A DNA stretch of 64,000 bases from Nepenthes gracilis (Eukaryota > Streptophyta > Magnoliopsida > Caryophyllales > Nepenthaceae), in contig BSYO01000014.1 of the NCBI GenBank assembly GCA_033239525.1, positions 7,110,536 through 7,174,535 on the forward strand, read 5' to 3'. A program made the position numbers and the translations under genes. Under the pieces are notes generated by a model. It did no database searches. It saw nothing but the letters and a program-made list of their open reading frames with translations, and had not been told where the DNA came from. Shown here in pieces: positions 1 to 10,740 of the stretch. Positions within the stretch are counted from its first letter, which is position 1. Each line of letters starts with the position of its first letter.

Positions 1-17
1 CATTTTCATTTCCTGCA

Positions 18-2582
18 GTCACAGCAAAAGTTTATTGGCCACGCAGATATAGTAAGGGTGTGGGAATAGTTACATGTGAAACTCATGATGTCCACTTTAT
101 TGTGGAAGATTTCTCGAACCTACTAATTGGAGAAAAGTATGTTCGATGTGAAGTTAGCACAAAGTACTCAGATAAAGTTGTGATAAGGGGAATTGAGAAG
201 GAATACAGTGAAGATGAAATTTTGGATGTGTTAAGGAATGCTACACGCCGCCGAATCCTGGACTTCTTCTTGGTGAGAGGTGATGCCATTGATGATCCAC
301 CATGTAATGCCTGCGAAGAAGCACTTTTCAGAGAAGTCTCTCTGTTTATGCCAAAAGGGAGTCACCATATAAACTATTGCAGAGTCCAGGTCTTCCCACC
401 AGAGCCAAAGGATTCTTCTATGAGAGCTTTGGTTACCTTTGATGGAAGGTTACATTTGGAGGCTGCAAAAGCTTTGGAGCAGATTGAAGGAAAGGTTTTG
501 CCTGGTTGTCTTTCATGGCAAAAAATAAAGTGTCAGAGGCTATTTCACAGTAGTGTGTCCTGTCCTCCTCCTGTCTACCATGTTATCAAGAGACAACTTG
601 ACATTTTAATTGCCAGCTTCAGGCATCAAAAGGGTATGTATAGTGCCATAGATACAGATTTTTTCTTGTTTTTGTATTCTCACCATATTTTCCCAATCAT
701 GCTCAACTTTGTTTTTGATCTTCCCCTGTTATTGTTTCACATTCATGTCTTTGCTGAATCTTATATAGTTTTTCAGATTTCTCCCATTGCCACAACTGTT
801 TGCAGAATTGAGACGTTGTTATACCTTTTAAATAAAGCCCAAGTAAATTAGAAAACCCAGTATCTTAAGTGTGGAATAAAGATAACCTAAATGTTCTTTG
901 GAAAAGATCATTACGAAGTGATTGGGTTTTGCTGACATTTATTGCACGTTGTCAGTGTTTTATACATTCTGATACTGCCTGCAAATTACAATATGTACTC
1001 TTTGTCAAATGTCTAAATTCAGAACTCAAATGAGGAGAACCTATTTGATGCTGTGAAGATATCTCAACGAAGTTACAGAATTATCCACCTGCTGCGTATC
1101 ATATCATATGGTTACTAGCTGCCTCCTCCCATTTTTTATTTTATTCAATCATCTAAATGAAAGGGACAAAAAATCAGTTGAATGAAACTGCTAGCGTAAA
1201 AGTCATGTTCAATAGGGTTTATTTTTTTTCCAAGGTGTTCGAACTACTTTCCAGTTAAATATGATGGCATTAGTCCATCCAATACCTGGGGCTGACATTC
1301 TTCCGTTTGACGGCACACTACTAAGCTTCATGATACTTGGCACTCATATGTATTAGCTATTTTGTTCGCAGGGGCAGAATGCATTCTTGACAGGAACCAT
1401 AATGGTTCCTATCGGGTCAAGATATCAGCCAATGCTACAAAAATCGTTGCTGAAATAAGACAGCCTCTTGAACAGCTAATGAGAGGAAAGACTATTACCC
1501 ATGCCAGCCTCATGCCAACTGTTCTACAACCTCTGTTTTCTAAAGATGGTATTGCACTTATGCAGTCACTTCAACAAGAGACACGGACTTACATATTTTT
1601 TGACAGGCAAAGCCACAATGTGAGGATTTTTGGTCCTCCTGAGAAGATTGTCATTGCGGAGAAAAGATTGACTCAGTGCCTTCTGGACCTGAATGAAAAC
1701 AAGCAAATGGAGATTGTTCTACGGGGTAGTACTCTACCTCCTGACCTGATGAAGGATGTTGTTAAAAAGTTTGGCCCAAACCTCCATGGCCTCAAGGACA
1801 TTGTACCGGAAGCTGATGTCACTCTTAATACTCGTCGTCATGTTATCTCAATTCGAGGTGACAAAGAGTCGAAGCAGAAATTAGAAGAGGTGGTTTATGA
1901 GAGAACACAAACAAGTGCTGATTCAACTGAGATTTGTGACAACAAAAACACCTGTCCTATTTGCTTGTGCGATGTTGAGGATCAATATCAGCTTCAGAAC
2001 TGCATGCATTTCTTCTGTAATCTCTGCCTGGTGGAGCAGTGCGAGTCTGCAATGAGAAATCATGATTGTTTCCCTATTTGTTGTGCTCATGAGGGCTGTG
2101 GTGCTTCCATTTGGCTGTCAGACTTGAGAAATTTGCTGTCAAACGAGAAGTTGGAGGAGCTTTTCAGGGCCTCTTTGGGGGCATTTGTGGCATCAAGTGG
2201 AGGTGTTTACCGGTTTTGCCCTTCACCCGACTGCCCTTGTATATATCGGGTAGCTTCTGGCACATTTGGCGATGCATTCATCTGTGGGGCTTGCTATGTG
2301 ACGACTTGTACAAGGTGTCATCTTGAGTATCATCCACATGTTTCCTGTGAGAAGTACCGGGAGTTTAAGGAAGATCCTGATTCATCGTTAAAAGAGTGGT
2401 GCAAGGGAAAAGACAATGTCAAGAGCTGCCCAGTTTGTAGATACACCATTGAGAAGGTGGAGGGTTGCAATCATATTGAGTGCAAGTGCGGCAGGCATAT
2501 CTGCTGGGTTTGTTTGGACTATTTCCACAACAGTGATGACTGCTATACCCACCTTAGGACCATTCATCAGACGATCATATGA
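18..2582 (+). CDS. DEAH11/DEAH12-like RNA helicase with C-terminal RBR E3 ligase module, last two coding exons
   Basis: Exons 18-633 and 1372-2582 join in frame (phase 1) and give the C-terminal ~600 residues of the plant DEAH11/DEAH12 family, which fuses a DEAH RNA helicase to a RING-IBR-RING ubiquitin ligase. The helicase motor itself lies upstream of the window. Seen here: the conserved region between helicase and zinc fingers, then RING1 (CPICLCDVE, from about 1952), a Cys/His-rich IBR region (CGACYVTTCTRCHLEYHP) and RING2 (CPVCRYTIEK, then EGCNH). The Cys of EGCNH at 2466-2468 sits where RBR ligases carry the catalytic, ubiquitin-accepting Cys. The protein ends HLRTIH plus a few residues, close to the usual family end, so the TGA at 2580-2582 is the likely true stop. 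An acceptor (TTTCCTGCAG) just before 18 sets the left edge. No stops or frameshifts: this is the one intact gene here. Substrate and cellular role are not shown by the sequence. Confidence 0.93.
634..1371 (+). other. Intron of the DEAH11/12-like gene
   Basis: The donor GTATGT follows ...CAAAAGG and the acceptor is TTTTGTTCGCAG. The codon is split after its first base (G|GG) and the family reading frame resumes exactly. AT-rich with no coding signal; the apparent reading-through of exon 1 to about 851 is intronic. Confidence 0.9.
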
Positions 2583-2598
2583 AGGCAGTTACACTGAG

Positions 2599-3005
2599 GT
2601 AAGTCCAACCATTGTAGCTTAGCTTTTTTTAATTTAGCTCATAGATCATGTCTTGTGCTATAACTACGAAAGTTGGCTTGTAGGTAAGGAATGGGGGCTT
2701 AACTCATCTCACGTGTATATACCCAGTAAATTGCGCAGCTGCTATGTTGTATCCACAGCTTCTCTGCCTCTGTAGATATATCCTTAGTGAAAGCAAGTTT
2801 CTTACAGTAGTATTTTAATTTTCCGTAGCTCCTTTTTCTCTTGTTCCCCACTATCCACTGCAGCGAGTGCTAAATACAGTTCTAAAGATAGGACTCCATG
2901 AATTTTCACCATGCATGCATGATATTAGCTTGCTTATGTGATATCTGTTGCATCTGACCGTCATTGGTTTGCAAATTTTAAAAGAACAGCTTATTGTATT
3001 TGCAG
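2599..3005 (+). other. Probable 3' UTR intron of the DEAH11/12-like gene
   Basis: GAG|GTAAGT begins 16 nt after the stop and TTGTATTTGCAG ends at 3005, a good plant intron of about 407 nt. CACTGCAG at 2857-2864 is an alternative acceptor. The exon-exon junction would lie too close to the stop to be expected to trigger nonsense-mediated decay. Inferred from consensus only. Confidence 0.5.
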
Positions 3006-3038
3006 TTCTAGCAGGCTGGGCAGCATCCAGAATGCTGC

Positions 3039-3044
3039 AATAAA
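3039..3044 (+). terminator. Candidate poly(A) signal AATAAA
   Basis: AATAAA in a short putative last exon, about 35 nt after the proposed 3' UTR acceptor, followed by AT-rich DNA. A plausible near-upstream element for 3' end formation of the helicase gene; plant signals are loose, so the exact site is uncertain. Confidence 0.4.
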
Positions 3045-3070
3045 TATTAAACTGGAAAATTTTAAACATA

Positions 3071-3700
3071 TAGATAAATACACGGTGAAATGACGTACAT
3101 CCCACAATATGTGTCATTATTCATTCTGCCACTTCTCCGAAATTGATAACTTAAAAACAATAGATTAAGGAATAGATTTTTCCGTCAAGTTCTATCTCCA
3201 AAATTTAGTTTTTTTTTCTCTGTTTATGTGTTCTGAAAATTCTCTCTTTGGACAGTTAATTGGAAGGAGAAAAAAAGGATTCCACTAATTCGTGTTAATG
3301 TAAACGTAGCAACTGAGCAGTTTAATATATAAGCTTCTGCATCGCAAGCAGGAGAGCAAAGTCCGGGTTCCTTTTTTTTTTTTTCTTTTTCTTGGTGGGG
3401 GGCGGGGGGGGGAGGTTCTTGTCCAGATAGCGTCACATAGCAGGCTGCAGTGGACTTGAAAAAGAGACTTCTCTTACTGGTTACCATCATGTGTTGTTGT
3501 TTCGAGGCCATCTATGTCAAGGTTTGAGAGAGATATAGATCCCTTGGAGCTGCTATGATCCTTCCATAAATGGAGTTCTTTGGTCATTCCAATGGTTAAA
3601 ATAGAGTGACAAAAAATGAAGGGGTGAAAATTATACTGATCATCAAAAGGTAAATTTAATTTTAACCCTAATTTTACTCAATCTTGGCCATTGATGCTCT
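3071..3700. other. Intergenic DNA with a T-tract and G-tract
   Basis: No supported gene. Contains a near-pure T run (about 3371-3390) followed by a G-rich run (about 3396-3413). The open frame crossing it on the minus strand is low-complexity translation and was not accepted. Confidence 0.6.
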
Positions 3701-3790
3701 ATTTATAAAAAGATCATTATAGCTTCCCGTCAACCCCACCCATTATAAAAAGACCATGATAGCTTCCCCTCAACCCCACCCATTATAAAA
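3701..3790. repeat. 40-bp tandem duplication
   Basis: Units 3701-3740 and 3741-3780 differ at only a few bases (both contain ATAGCTTCCC and CAACCCCACC), followed by 10 bases of a third unit. It abuts the 3' end of the minus-strand pseudogene and duplicates the sequence just after its last stop codon. Confidence 0.85.
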
Positions 3791-4423
3791 TAACAAAGGC
3801 AAAGCCAAGACCAGCAATGCCCAAGCTGAACGTCATATTTATTATCCACGCCAAACTGCTTTTATCTTCCTCTGTTCTTCGGACCCGATTCACTACACAT
3901 TCACAACACAAAAGTGGCTGTTTTTGCTTCACTCCACATTCTCAACACAAAAGTGGCTGTTTTTGCTGAATATGCTATTGAAGACTTCCAACTCAAGCAA
4001 GTCCACCAATTGCTGGTAAGCAAGGACTTAAATCGGTTCCATCAAAACTGCATGCAGAAGAGAATCCGTTTCTTTGACAATTGCTGCGTGTTTGGTCTCT
4101 GCATCTCTGGCCCCCATCTGCGGCAGCCTCAATGCCTTCAAAAGATCAAATCTCTCATTCTCAGTACTGGAATTTCTTGACGTACAGAGCACATCCTCTT
4201 CAACTTTGCGACTCATCAAGCTATAGATCCTGTTCAAGGCGGCTGAAACTGCGTTGTTGGATCCTGAAAATACCTTTATAGGCGGAGGAAGATCACAGAT
4301 ATGGAGTAGCTCAATTCCGTGTGGCTTATGAGAAAGCATAATCCCAGTGATGAAATTGTTGTCATCCAATGCTTTGGATTCGTGGTTGCTGAATCTCCAT
4401 CCTGCCATTGGGGATGGCTTCAT
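3783..4423 (-). pseudogene. Broken plant protein gene: coiled-coil segment plus C-terminal hydrophobic anchor
   Basis: Read from ATG at 4423, 131 codons are open: MAGWRFSN, then LSHKPHGIELLHICDLPPP near residue 31, then a helical stretch (LLKALRLPQMGARDAE). This style resembles small plant-specific coiled-coil proteins I cannot name with confidence. An in-frame TAA at 4028-4030 breaks it; family-like reading continues (YQQLVDLLELEVF), then a 39-bp in-frame duplication adds further stops, and after a frameshift the frame reads SSLAWIINMTFSLGIAGLGF, a short hydrophobic anchor, ending at 3783. One stop, a duplication and one frame change argue for a pseudogene rather than an intron. The original function is unknown. 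It lies convergent to the helicase gene. Confidence 0.5.
3890..3967. repeat. 39-bp tandem duplication inside the pseudogene
   Basis: Units 3890-3928 and 3929-3967 both contain CAACACAAAAGTGGCTG and differ at a few bases. The unit is 13 codons long, so frame is kept, but each copy carries a stop in the minus-strand reading. Confidence 0.85.
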
Positions 4424-6289
4424 GGATGCCTTATCTTTGGGTTTCGCATTAGATTCAGGGTTAGAATAAGTCAGTTGAAATCGGTTTTCAGATAGTTATA
4501 ATTCTTATACTAGTTTAGTTCAGCTGTGAAAGGAAAAGGAGTGTTCCTTTTTTTGGTTAGTTTTGCCAAGAGAAAGAAAAACTAAGTTTTGTCATTGTTG
4601 ACATATTTCATTAAGATTCGGTCGACGTTTGGAAAGGGACAAGTTCCATTATTGGAGTACTCCATTGTTGTGTAGATGTCCTCCAACATCTTTCAATTTT
4701 TACTAATATGTTGGCCATTCAGTTGCCTTTTCTAAGGATATATGCCACGTTATATTCTTAGTCTCTCACTAAGATAGTTTTACAACCTGTGGCATCTATT
4801 TAGATTCATCTCCTCTGCACAATTATTAAGATTTTAAATTGTTGTAGTTGAATCTATTTCGATAATTATTTTGCATAATCTTCTACTTACGCATCTATAA
4901 GCGTGCTAAATTGTCAAGATTTCTATCTTAAAACTATTGGTGCTTCCTAGGCAATCCAAATGTCCAAAGACCCACTAATCCTTGTGATCCCTACCAATTT
5001 CATCAAAGCTTTCTCTTTTATCATTGTCAATGCTAGCTTCTGTATTTATCTTGATACATATGTGGAGAGTTGTCTAGGTCAGGGAAGGAGCCTCCGTTGC
5101 ATTCACTACAAATCGATTCATTAAAAGAGAGAATGCAAGAACCGACTGCGTGCCCATTCGAACTATGGCAACCGGTGGGAGGAAGAGAATGGGGTGTTTG
5201 GAAAAGCAAGCGTTAAGTCGATCGGAGGGATTCCCGGAACAGGGGTCTACTACCGTAATTTATCATAAATCGTAGCCTTAAAACCTAAAACCCACCCATA
5301 ATAGTGACACAACTGTACGTTTGATCTAATAAATATTTCAATTTAATTGACCATTCTAAGTGGTAGCTTCGGTGATAATTATTACAGTGTAGTTATAGCT
5401 TAAATTCTAATCATGCAAAAAGCACATTTATATTTTACCAATTTGTTAAAATGCGATTAATTCATATGTTAATATCATCAAATAAAAAATTGTATTATTT
5501 GTGCCATATATAAAAAATTGTATTATTTAGTCCAAACTGATTATGTTTCAGTGTCACAAATTCAAACTAGATACTCAGTAATATTTTACACTTATATATT
5601 TGGAATCAAGTTTTTTATTGTTATATAATTAGTAATTTGGTCATTTTAATCTAATATTTAAGCTAACATGAACATTATATGCATTTTCTATGAAAAAAAT
5701 AAAAAAAATAGAAATTTATAGTTATATTAAAGAAAAAATGAATATTTCTTTTTGGTATTTTATCCACAAAAATATTACCGATAACTAGTTAATTCACATT
5801 GCACATTATAATGTCATTGTCCTATGTTGCAATAAGAAATAAAACACCATTTAGTATCATTCTCAACCTAATATTTATTTACCTAGTAAAGAAAATAAAA
5901 ATGTAATGTCTATTTGTTTGGTCCAAAATAAATGTACTTCTAAGACCTTATCATTCTCATCCTCTTGTTACTTCACTATTAACTTCCGTCCAGAACATAC
6001 TCAATGACCAAAGACGGTCCGCACAGTTGATCTTACAACCTTTGAACCCCATGGTTTGTCGTGCCTTCTCCAAGTCCCTGCCTTCTTGCTCATCTAGCCA
6101 TGGCAGGTCATTTCTGGCTGATAATTATGAATCCGTGTGCACCTTGTCCAACATTTGTATTTTGTCTTTGCTATTATCCATTTTTATTATATTCGACTTT
6201 GAATTAACTTGAACATCTAAGAAAATACTCCATGAAATTCCCTAGCATCTTGCTAACTTTTATGTTCTCCTCATGCTACTTGATGCGTA
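4424..6289. other. AT-rich intergenic DNA, no gene seen
   Basis: About 1.9 kb with stops in all frames and many A/T runs. A less AT-rich patch at about 5085-5275 (GGCAACCGGTGGGAGGAAG) stands out from its surroundings and could be a remnant of a promoter, exon or transposon; I could not identify it. Confidence 0.6.
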
Positions 6290-7615
6290 TCTCAAATCAA
6301 TATAGCTACCCTAATAGAATGGGTTAAATTTTTAAACATTTAAATTTAAATATTGCACACCATAACACTAAATAAGAAATAAAAGGATACGAGATTTACA
6401 TTTTAAAATATTCTCTAATACTCAAATTAGAAATATTTATTTGAAATGAAAAGATGATAAGAGGATAGGGATGGAAAAGAGAGAGAGATTTGAGAATCAA
6501 GATTTTTGGGATTTACAAATATTTAGAGGGTTAGTACTCTATATCTGCTTTTTTGGTCTTTCTTCCTACTCTCTTTTTGTTCTAGGGAAATAGACATATT
6601 CATAATTTTATTCTTAATGAGCGTATTCTTCCTACAGAGATATAATTGGACGTTAATTGAAGAGTTGCATTCGAATTCTAATATGGTAGAAATTTAATCA
6701 TTTGATATTTTGACAACTTTATTTTTTGACAATTTGGATTCCTACTGGTTCAATTTTACAATAGTATACCCTTTTGACTAATTGGAATCCTTAAATTATT
6801 AATTATTAAGGTCATGCTTGGTGGTTCATTAATTGCATTATTTTTGAATCATTTCGATACGTTATTTTTTGATTTATATATAGGGAGGAAGATATGTTAT
6901 CAACTGAGTAACATGTCCTTTGGATCAATATTGTTATTTGAAATGTATCATTTTCCAACTTCAATTGCCTCTTGAATTGATCTTTATCTGGCGATTTAGC
7001 CCCCGACTAGATATTCTTGAATATTTGACCATAATATTACCTAACTAATTGCTAGCTAGGTCTTTTAATTATCATTGTTGGTTAGGTAGCCATAAGATGG
7101 TTAAATTGATTGCTAGCTAAGCCTCTGGTAATTGACCATTTGACTGATCGTATATATACCATGAAAAGTTGTGTTGACGCTTATACTTAGAAAGCATCCA
7201 TATGGTTTAACAGATCAGATGACTGCTATGAGTAATATTAATTGACTTTACTAGACCTATCTTTTAATCTCTCAAAATAGAATTGAACACTTGATTCTCA
7301 AACTTTCTAAGTCTTTTTGAAATTGTTGGAATGTGACTATACTTGGGGTTATATGGTTTTATTGAACTTATGCTGTGACTATTTCCCTCTAAGTCGACGC
7401 AATTTATAGATAATGTATTTAAATTGATTGTTTAACTCAAAGTTAATTATGGTTATATTGACAACACACAAGCATACTAAATGACAAGAAATGAATTTAA
7501 AATATAATTTTATTAATAACATGAGGAAAAACTAATTTATAATACACAGTTACTTCAGAGTGAGAGGTAGGATGTACCTCTAGGTTCCTAGGTTGAACTC
7601 CTTATTAGAAGTATT
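6290..7615 (-). repeat. Element F 3' LTR remnant and adjoining 3' non-coding region
   Basis: 6290-6700 aligns by eye with 24840-25250: a GATGATAAGAG motif, then purine-rich DNA, then a CTCTTTTTGTTC / CTCTCTTTGTTC block, then an AGCGTATTCTTCCTA / AGCATACCCTTCCTA block, in the same order. This is the pairing expected of two LTRs of F. From about 6760 to 7615 the sequence is AT-rich, lies downstream of integrase on the minus strand, and holds no recognisable gene; the LTR start within it is not resolved. Confidence 0.55.
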
Positions 7616-8700
7616 TTTTGAGGTGAAGTGAGTTCCATATTCGAAGGATTAGCCTTTTGTTTTGAGTCTGTAACTTATATAACCCATTATAGAGTATTGC
7701 TAACACTAGAAATAGTCCTTTTCAAGTTAGGGATAGTTTATTTTTTATGCGTGAGCTTCCCATTTGATTCAATATTCCTTAATACTAAGTTACCATTCTC
7801 AGAAGTTTGCACCTTCACCTTCTTATTATAATACTAAGCAACTCTTTGTTGATAAGCTACTAATCGAATACGTGCCGCTTCTCTAACTTCCTCTAAGAAA
7901 TTCAAATTGTCTTAGGAGCTAAAAATTTTAATCTGGAGCAGAATTTTTGATTCAGTAACCTAGTAGTATTATCTCCACTGGGATTACCACGTTTGTTCCA
8001 AAACATAAACAAAAGGATGTCTCTTAAGTTGGCTCTTTTTGAGTTATTCAGTAAACTTAAAATATTGATGAAAGTTTGTCAACCCAAGTTTTTCCAACTT
8101 TAGCTAATTTTGTCTTTAATCCACTAAGAATCATTTAAATTTTTTTGCTACTTCTTATCTATTTGTTCATGGTTATGAGATTGATTTAAAAACGATTGTA
8201 AATTACTAAGAGTTTTAGTATCCTAAATATGCAAACAATAAGATGGCATACAAAATTAGTTACATTTTGCTTTGTAATTTTGGTCATTTGAAATGTGTTC
8301 GATTAATAGAGGAGACAAGCCCAACATATGCAACCTTGATTGTGCGAACTACTATAGAGCCTATAAGGCTTGAAGATTCTTATGTAATTCTCTGGATACA
8401 TTTTCATAGATTTGGCAATTCTCGTATTTTTTAATGAACTCTATCATATCATTATTCATAATTAGTAATAACCCTATATTATGATCTTGAATGCTAAATT
8501 CTTGCTTCCCAAGTGTGCTCCACATATGCCCAGATATGCCTCTTTGAGAACATAACCTCCTTTCACTAGAATTAGATGTCACATATAGAGTATTGAATAA
8601 CCCCTTTTCTACTATGACCTGTCCACCAAAGTGTACCAACCAGCTATTTTTGAAATGCATTTTGCTTGTATGGAATTGCTCATAAATGTTATATTTTCAA
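7616..8700 (-). pseudogene. Element F integrase remnant
   Basis: Minus-strand reading 8660-8361 contains MNNDMIEFIKKYENCQIYE, matching the zinc-binding N-terminal region of Ty3/gypsy integrase, where a conserved CxxC follows the helix (here partly lost: ENCQI). At the far end, about 7720-7616, NGLYKLQ and IWNSLHLKKYF match the end of Tat-type integrases (a GAYKL... WN..HL..YY pattern). The catalytic core between is too decayed, with stops and frameshifts, to point to the DDE residues. Confidence 0.65.
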
Positions 8701-8929
8701 GGTAATTAAAATAAAGAGTCATACAAGTTACCTCATTAGAGACTTAAAAAATTTCTTTCGTTCCTCGATTTTAGGTCTTTGAAGCACTTCTCTCATATTC
8801 AAGCGCATTGTTTCGAGTTTTCAAATGCTACTATATAGAAAATTGGTCAGCTTTTCAATTATCTTCTCTAGGGAGATGGATAATCTCTACCTTATCAAGA
8901 AATGATAAGAGACCTCATACCTTGAGGAG

Positions 8930-9215
8930 GTATTTGGCCAAGTCGAGGTTAGATATTTCAAAATTAGCCTACACTTGATTAACTACTAATTGGGAGTCAC
9001 TGTAGACTATTAAGTTCTTGGCAAAACATTCTTTAGCATGCTTCAAGCCAGTTAGTGTAGTTTTATATTCTGCCACATTGTTTATAACTGGAAACCCAAA
9101 TATGATTGAGTATTTTATCTTGAATCCTTCGGGTGTTGTTAGCACTATTCTGACTTTGTTGCCTAACTATGAAGATGCTTCGTCAACGTGTAAGGTTTAT
9201 TAGGTAAGGACTCTT
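8930..9215 (-). pseudogene. Element F RNase H remnant
   Basis: Minus-strand reading gives LYVDEASS, then TPEGFKIKYSIIFGF, NNVAEYKTTLTGLKHAKE and VYSDSQLVVNQV, in the order of the Tat-type RNase H domain (family pattern DGS.., NNEAEYEAL, SDSQLVV). The first catalytic Asp and the Glu and Asp of the later motifs are still visible; one stop follows DEASS and another follows NQV. It would have degraded the RNA strand during reverse transcription. Confidence 0.75.
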
Positions 9216-9220
9216 TTGGA

Positions 9221-9294
9221 GTAGCCCCCATGTACTTACCTATTTTTTTGATATTGGGTAGCCCCCATGTTCTTACCTATTTTTTTGATATTGG
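9221..9294. repeat. 37-bp tandem duplication in element F
   Basis: Two near-identical units (9221-9257, 9258-9294), each GTAGCCCCCATGT.CTTACC followed by a T run and GATATTGG, inserted between RT and RNase H of element F. Confidence 0.85.
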
Positions 9295-9582
9295 GGTCAC
9301 TATTTTAACAATAAAGTTTGCACAGTTTGACCCCTTTATAGAGGATCATGCTCAAAACTTTATGTCAAATGTATCCACTTGATTGACCACTTGACTAAAT
9401 GTCTGAATACTTATGGTTTTTGCACGAACCTTTTTAGCAATTGATACGTCAAAATCATAATTTTGGTGGGTTTAAAAATACTGTTAGAGCTTTCTTATAA
9501 CGAATACTAAGGTTAAAGTAGCATTTTTCACTTGTGCATATCGAGTCTCCACATTTGTCAACATTTGGATGACATACTATAC

Positions 9583-9663
9583 CAGTCATTAAATCCATAC
9601 TTCTTCTCTAATCAAAACAGCACTAGTCATTAAATCCATACTTCTTCTCTAATCAAAACAGCA
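9583..9663. repeat. 41-bp tandem duplication in element F
   Basis: AGTCATTAAATCCATACTTC and the sequence after it are repeated exactly at 9583 and 9624 (the second copy ends near 9663). The perfect match shows a change more recent than most decay of F. Confidence 0.85.
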
Positions 9664-9849
9664 CCCAAGGCTATTTTGAGATGACCAAGTAGAAATATAA
9701 TTTCTCGTTCTCCTTAGGACAAGTCAACAAAGGTGAATATGTCAAATATTCTTTCAACTCTTGAAAGGTTTGCTAGCATTCTCCATCCATCGAAAACCAT
9801 ATGTCTTTACTCCTCTTAATAACTTGAAGAACGAAAAATATTTCTTAGT

Positions 9850-10285
9850 TGGCTTTGCTATAAATTAGGATAGTGCAGCAAGTCATTTGGTTAACCTCTA
9901 GATTTTCTTAATAGTTTGGGGTAGTTCTATATCTATTATGGCCTTAATTTGTTTTGGATTTTCCTTTATCCCACATTGTGAGAAAATAAATCTTAAGAAC
10001 TTATTAAAAGTTATCCCAAATATGTATTTGGTTGGATTCAACTTTATTTGGTATGTTATGGGTACCTCAAACATCTTGACTAGATTATTAATATAGTCAT
10101 CAGCAAATACCCTTTTGACAAACATGTCAATAATGTACACCACCATATTTCTTTCAATCTATTGCTCAAATATGGTGTACGCCAGCCTTTGATATGTGGA
10201 TCCAATATTCTTCAAACCAAATGCCATTACTTTATAACAATATATTCCCTAGTTGGTATAATTGTTCCCTATTGCTCAAATGAAG
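9850..10285 (-). pseudogene. Element F reverse transcriptase, C-terminal part
   Basis: Downstream half of the RT that starts at 22105. Minus-strand reading: GIYCYKVMAFGLKNIGSTYQ, then VVYIIDMFVK in place of the catalytic YVDDMLVK motif, then YQIKLNPTKYIFGITFNKFL. The catalytic pair DD reads ID, so one aspartate is lost. Element A interrupts the gene at 10286; the TGAAG at 10281-10285 is one copy of its target duplication. Confidence 0.85.
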
Positions 10286-10569
10286 TGTGAGATCCCGATC
10301 CCAAAATATGATAATTATGGATTTATTATATGAATGAAAATCGTGTTTAGGCTTAAATATGTGAAAAAATTTGGTACTGAAGCAAAATGAGGCGAAATGG
10401 ATCAAGGGAGCGCAAGGCGCTCGAGCTTTGAGCAAGCAAACGCTCGCGGACCACTTGAGGCAAGGAGGGATCGGCCCTCGGCTACTAGCAAGGCGCTCAA
10501 GCGCATATTTGTGCAAGTGACCGCTCAAGCACCGCTCTACCGATGCTTGAGCGGTGATCACATGACGCA

Positions 10570-10600
10570 CACGTGACCGGTTTTTTCTTTGTGTTTTAAG
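10570..10600 (+). promoter_or_regulatory. Element A U3 core promoter: G-box and TATA-like box
   Basis: CACGTG at 10570-10575 (G-box/ABRE core, recognised by plant bZIP/bHLH factors) is followed about 20 nt later by TTTTAAGG, in the usual place of a TATA box before the purine-rich leader. The 3' LTR keeps both (CACGTG 19981-19986; TATTTTAAGG about 20003) and D's 3' LTR keeps CACGTG at 55860-55865. Function is inferred. Confidence 0.5.
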
Positions 10601-10740
10601 GGATTTGGGGGCCTTTTGTGACAGAGCCTTCGACCAGCAACGAGAGGAAATGAGAAAGGGAGAAGAGGGAAAGAGAAAAGGAAGGGAAAATCTATCGTCA
10701 AATCTCGATCCGAGTCACGGTAACTATAGAGCAAGCTCAA

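Noticed and set aside
3224..3511. Minus-strand 95-codon ORF
   Set aside because: Spans T- and G-homopolymer runs, translates to low-complexity Pro/Lys/Glu and has no family resemblance.
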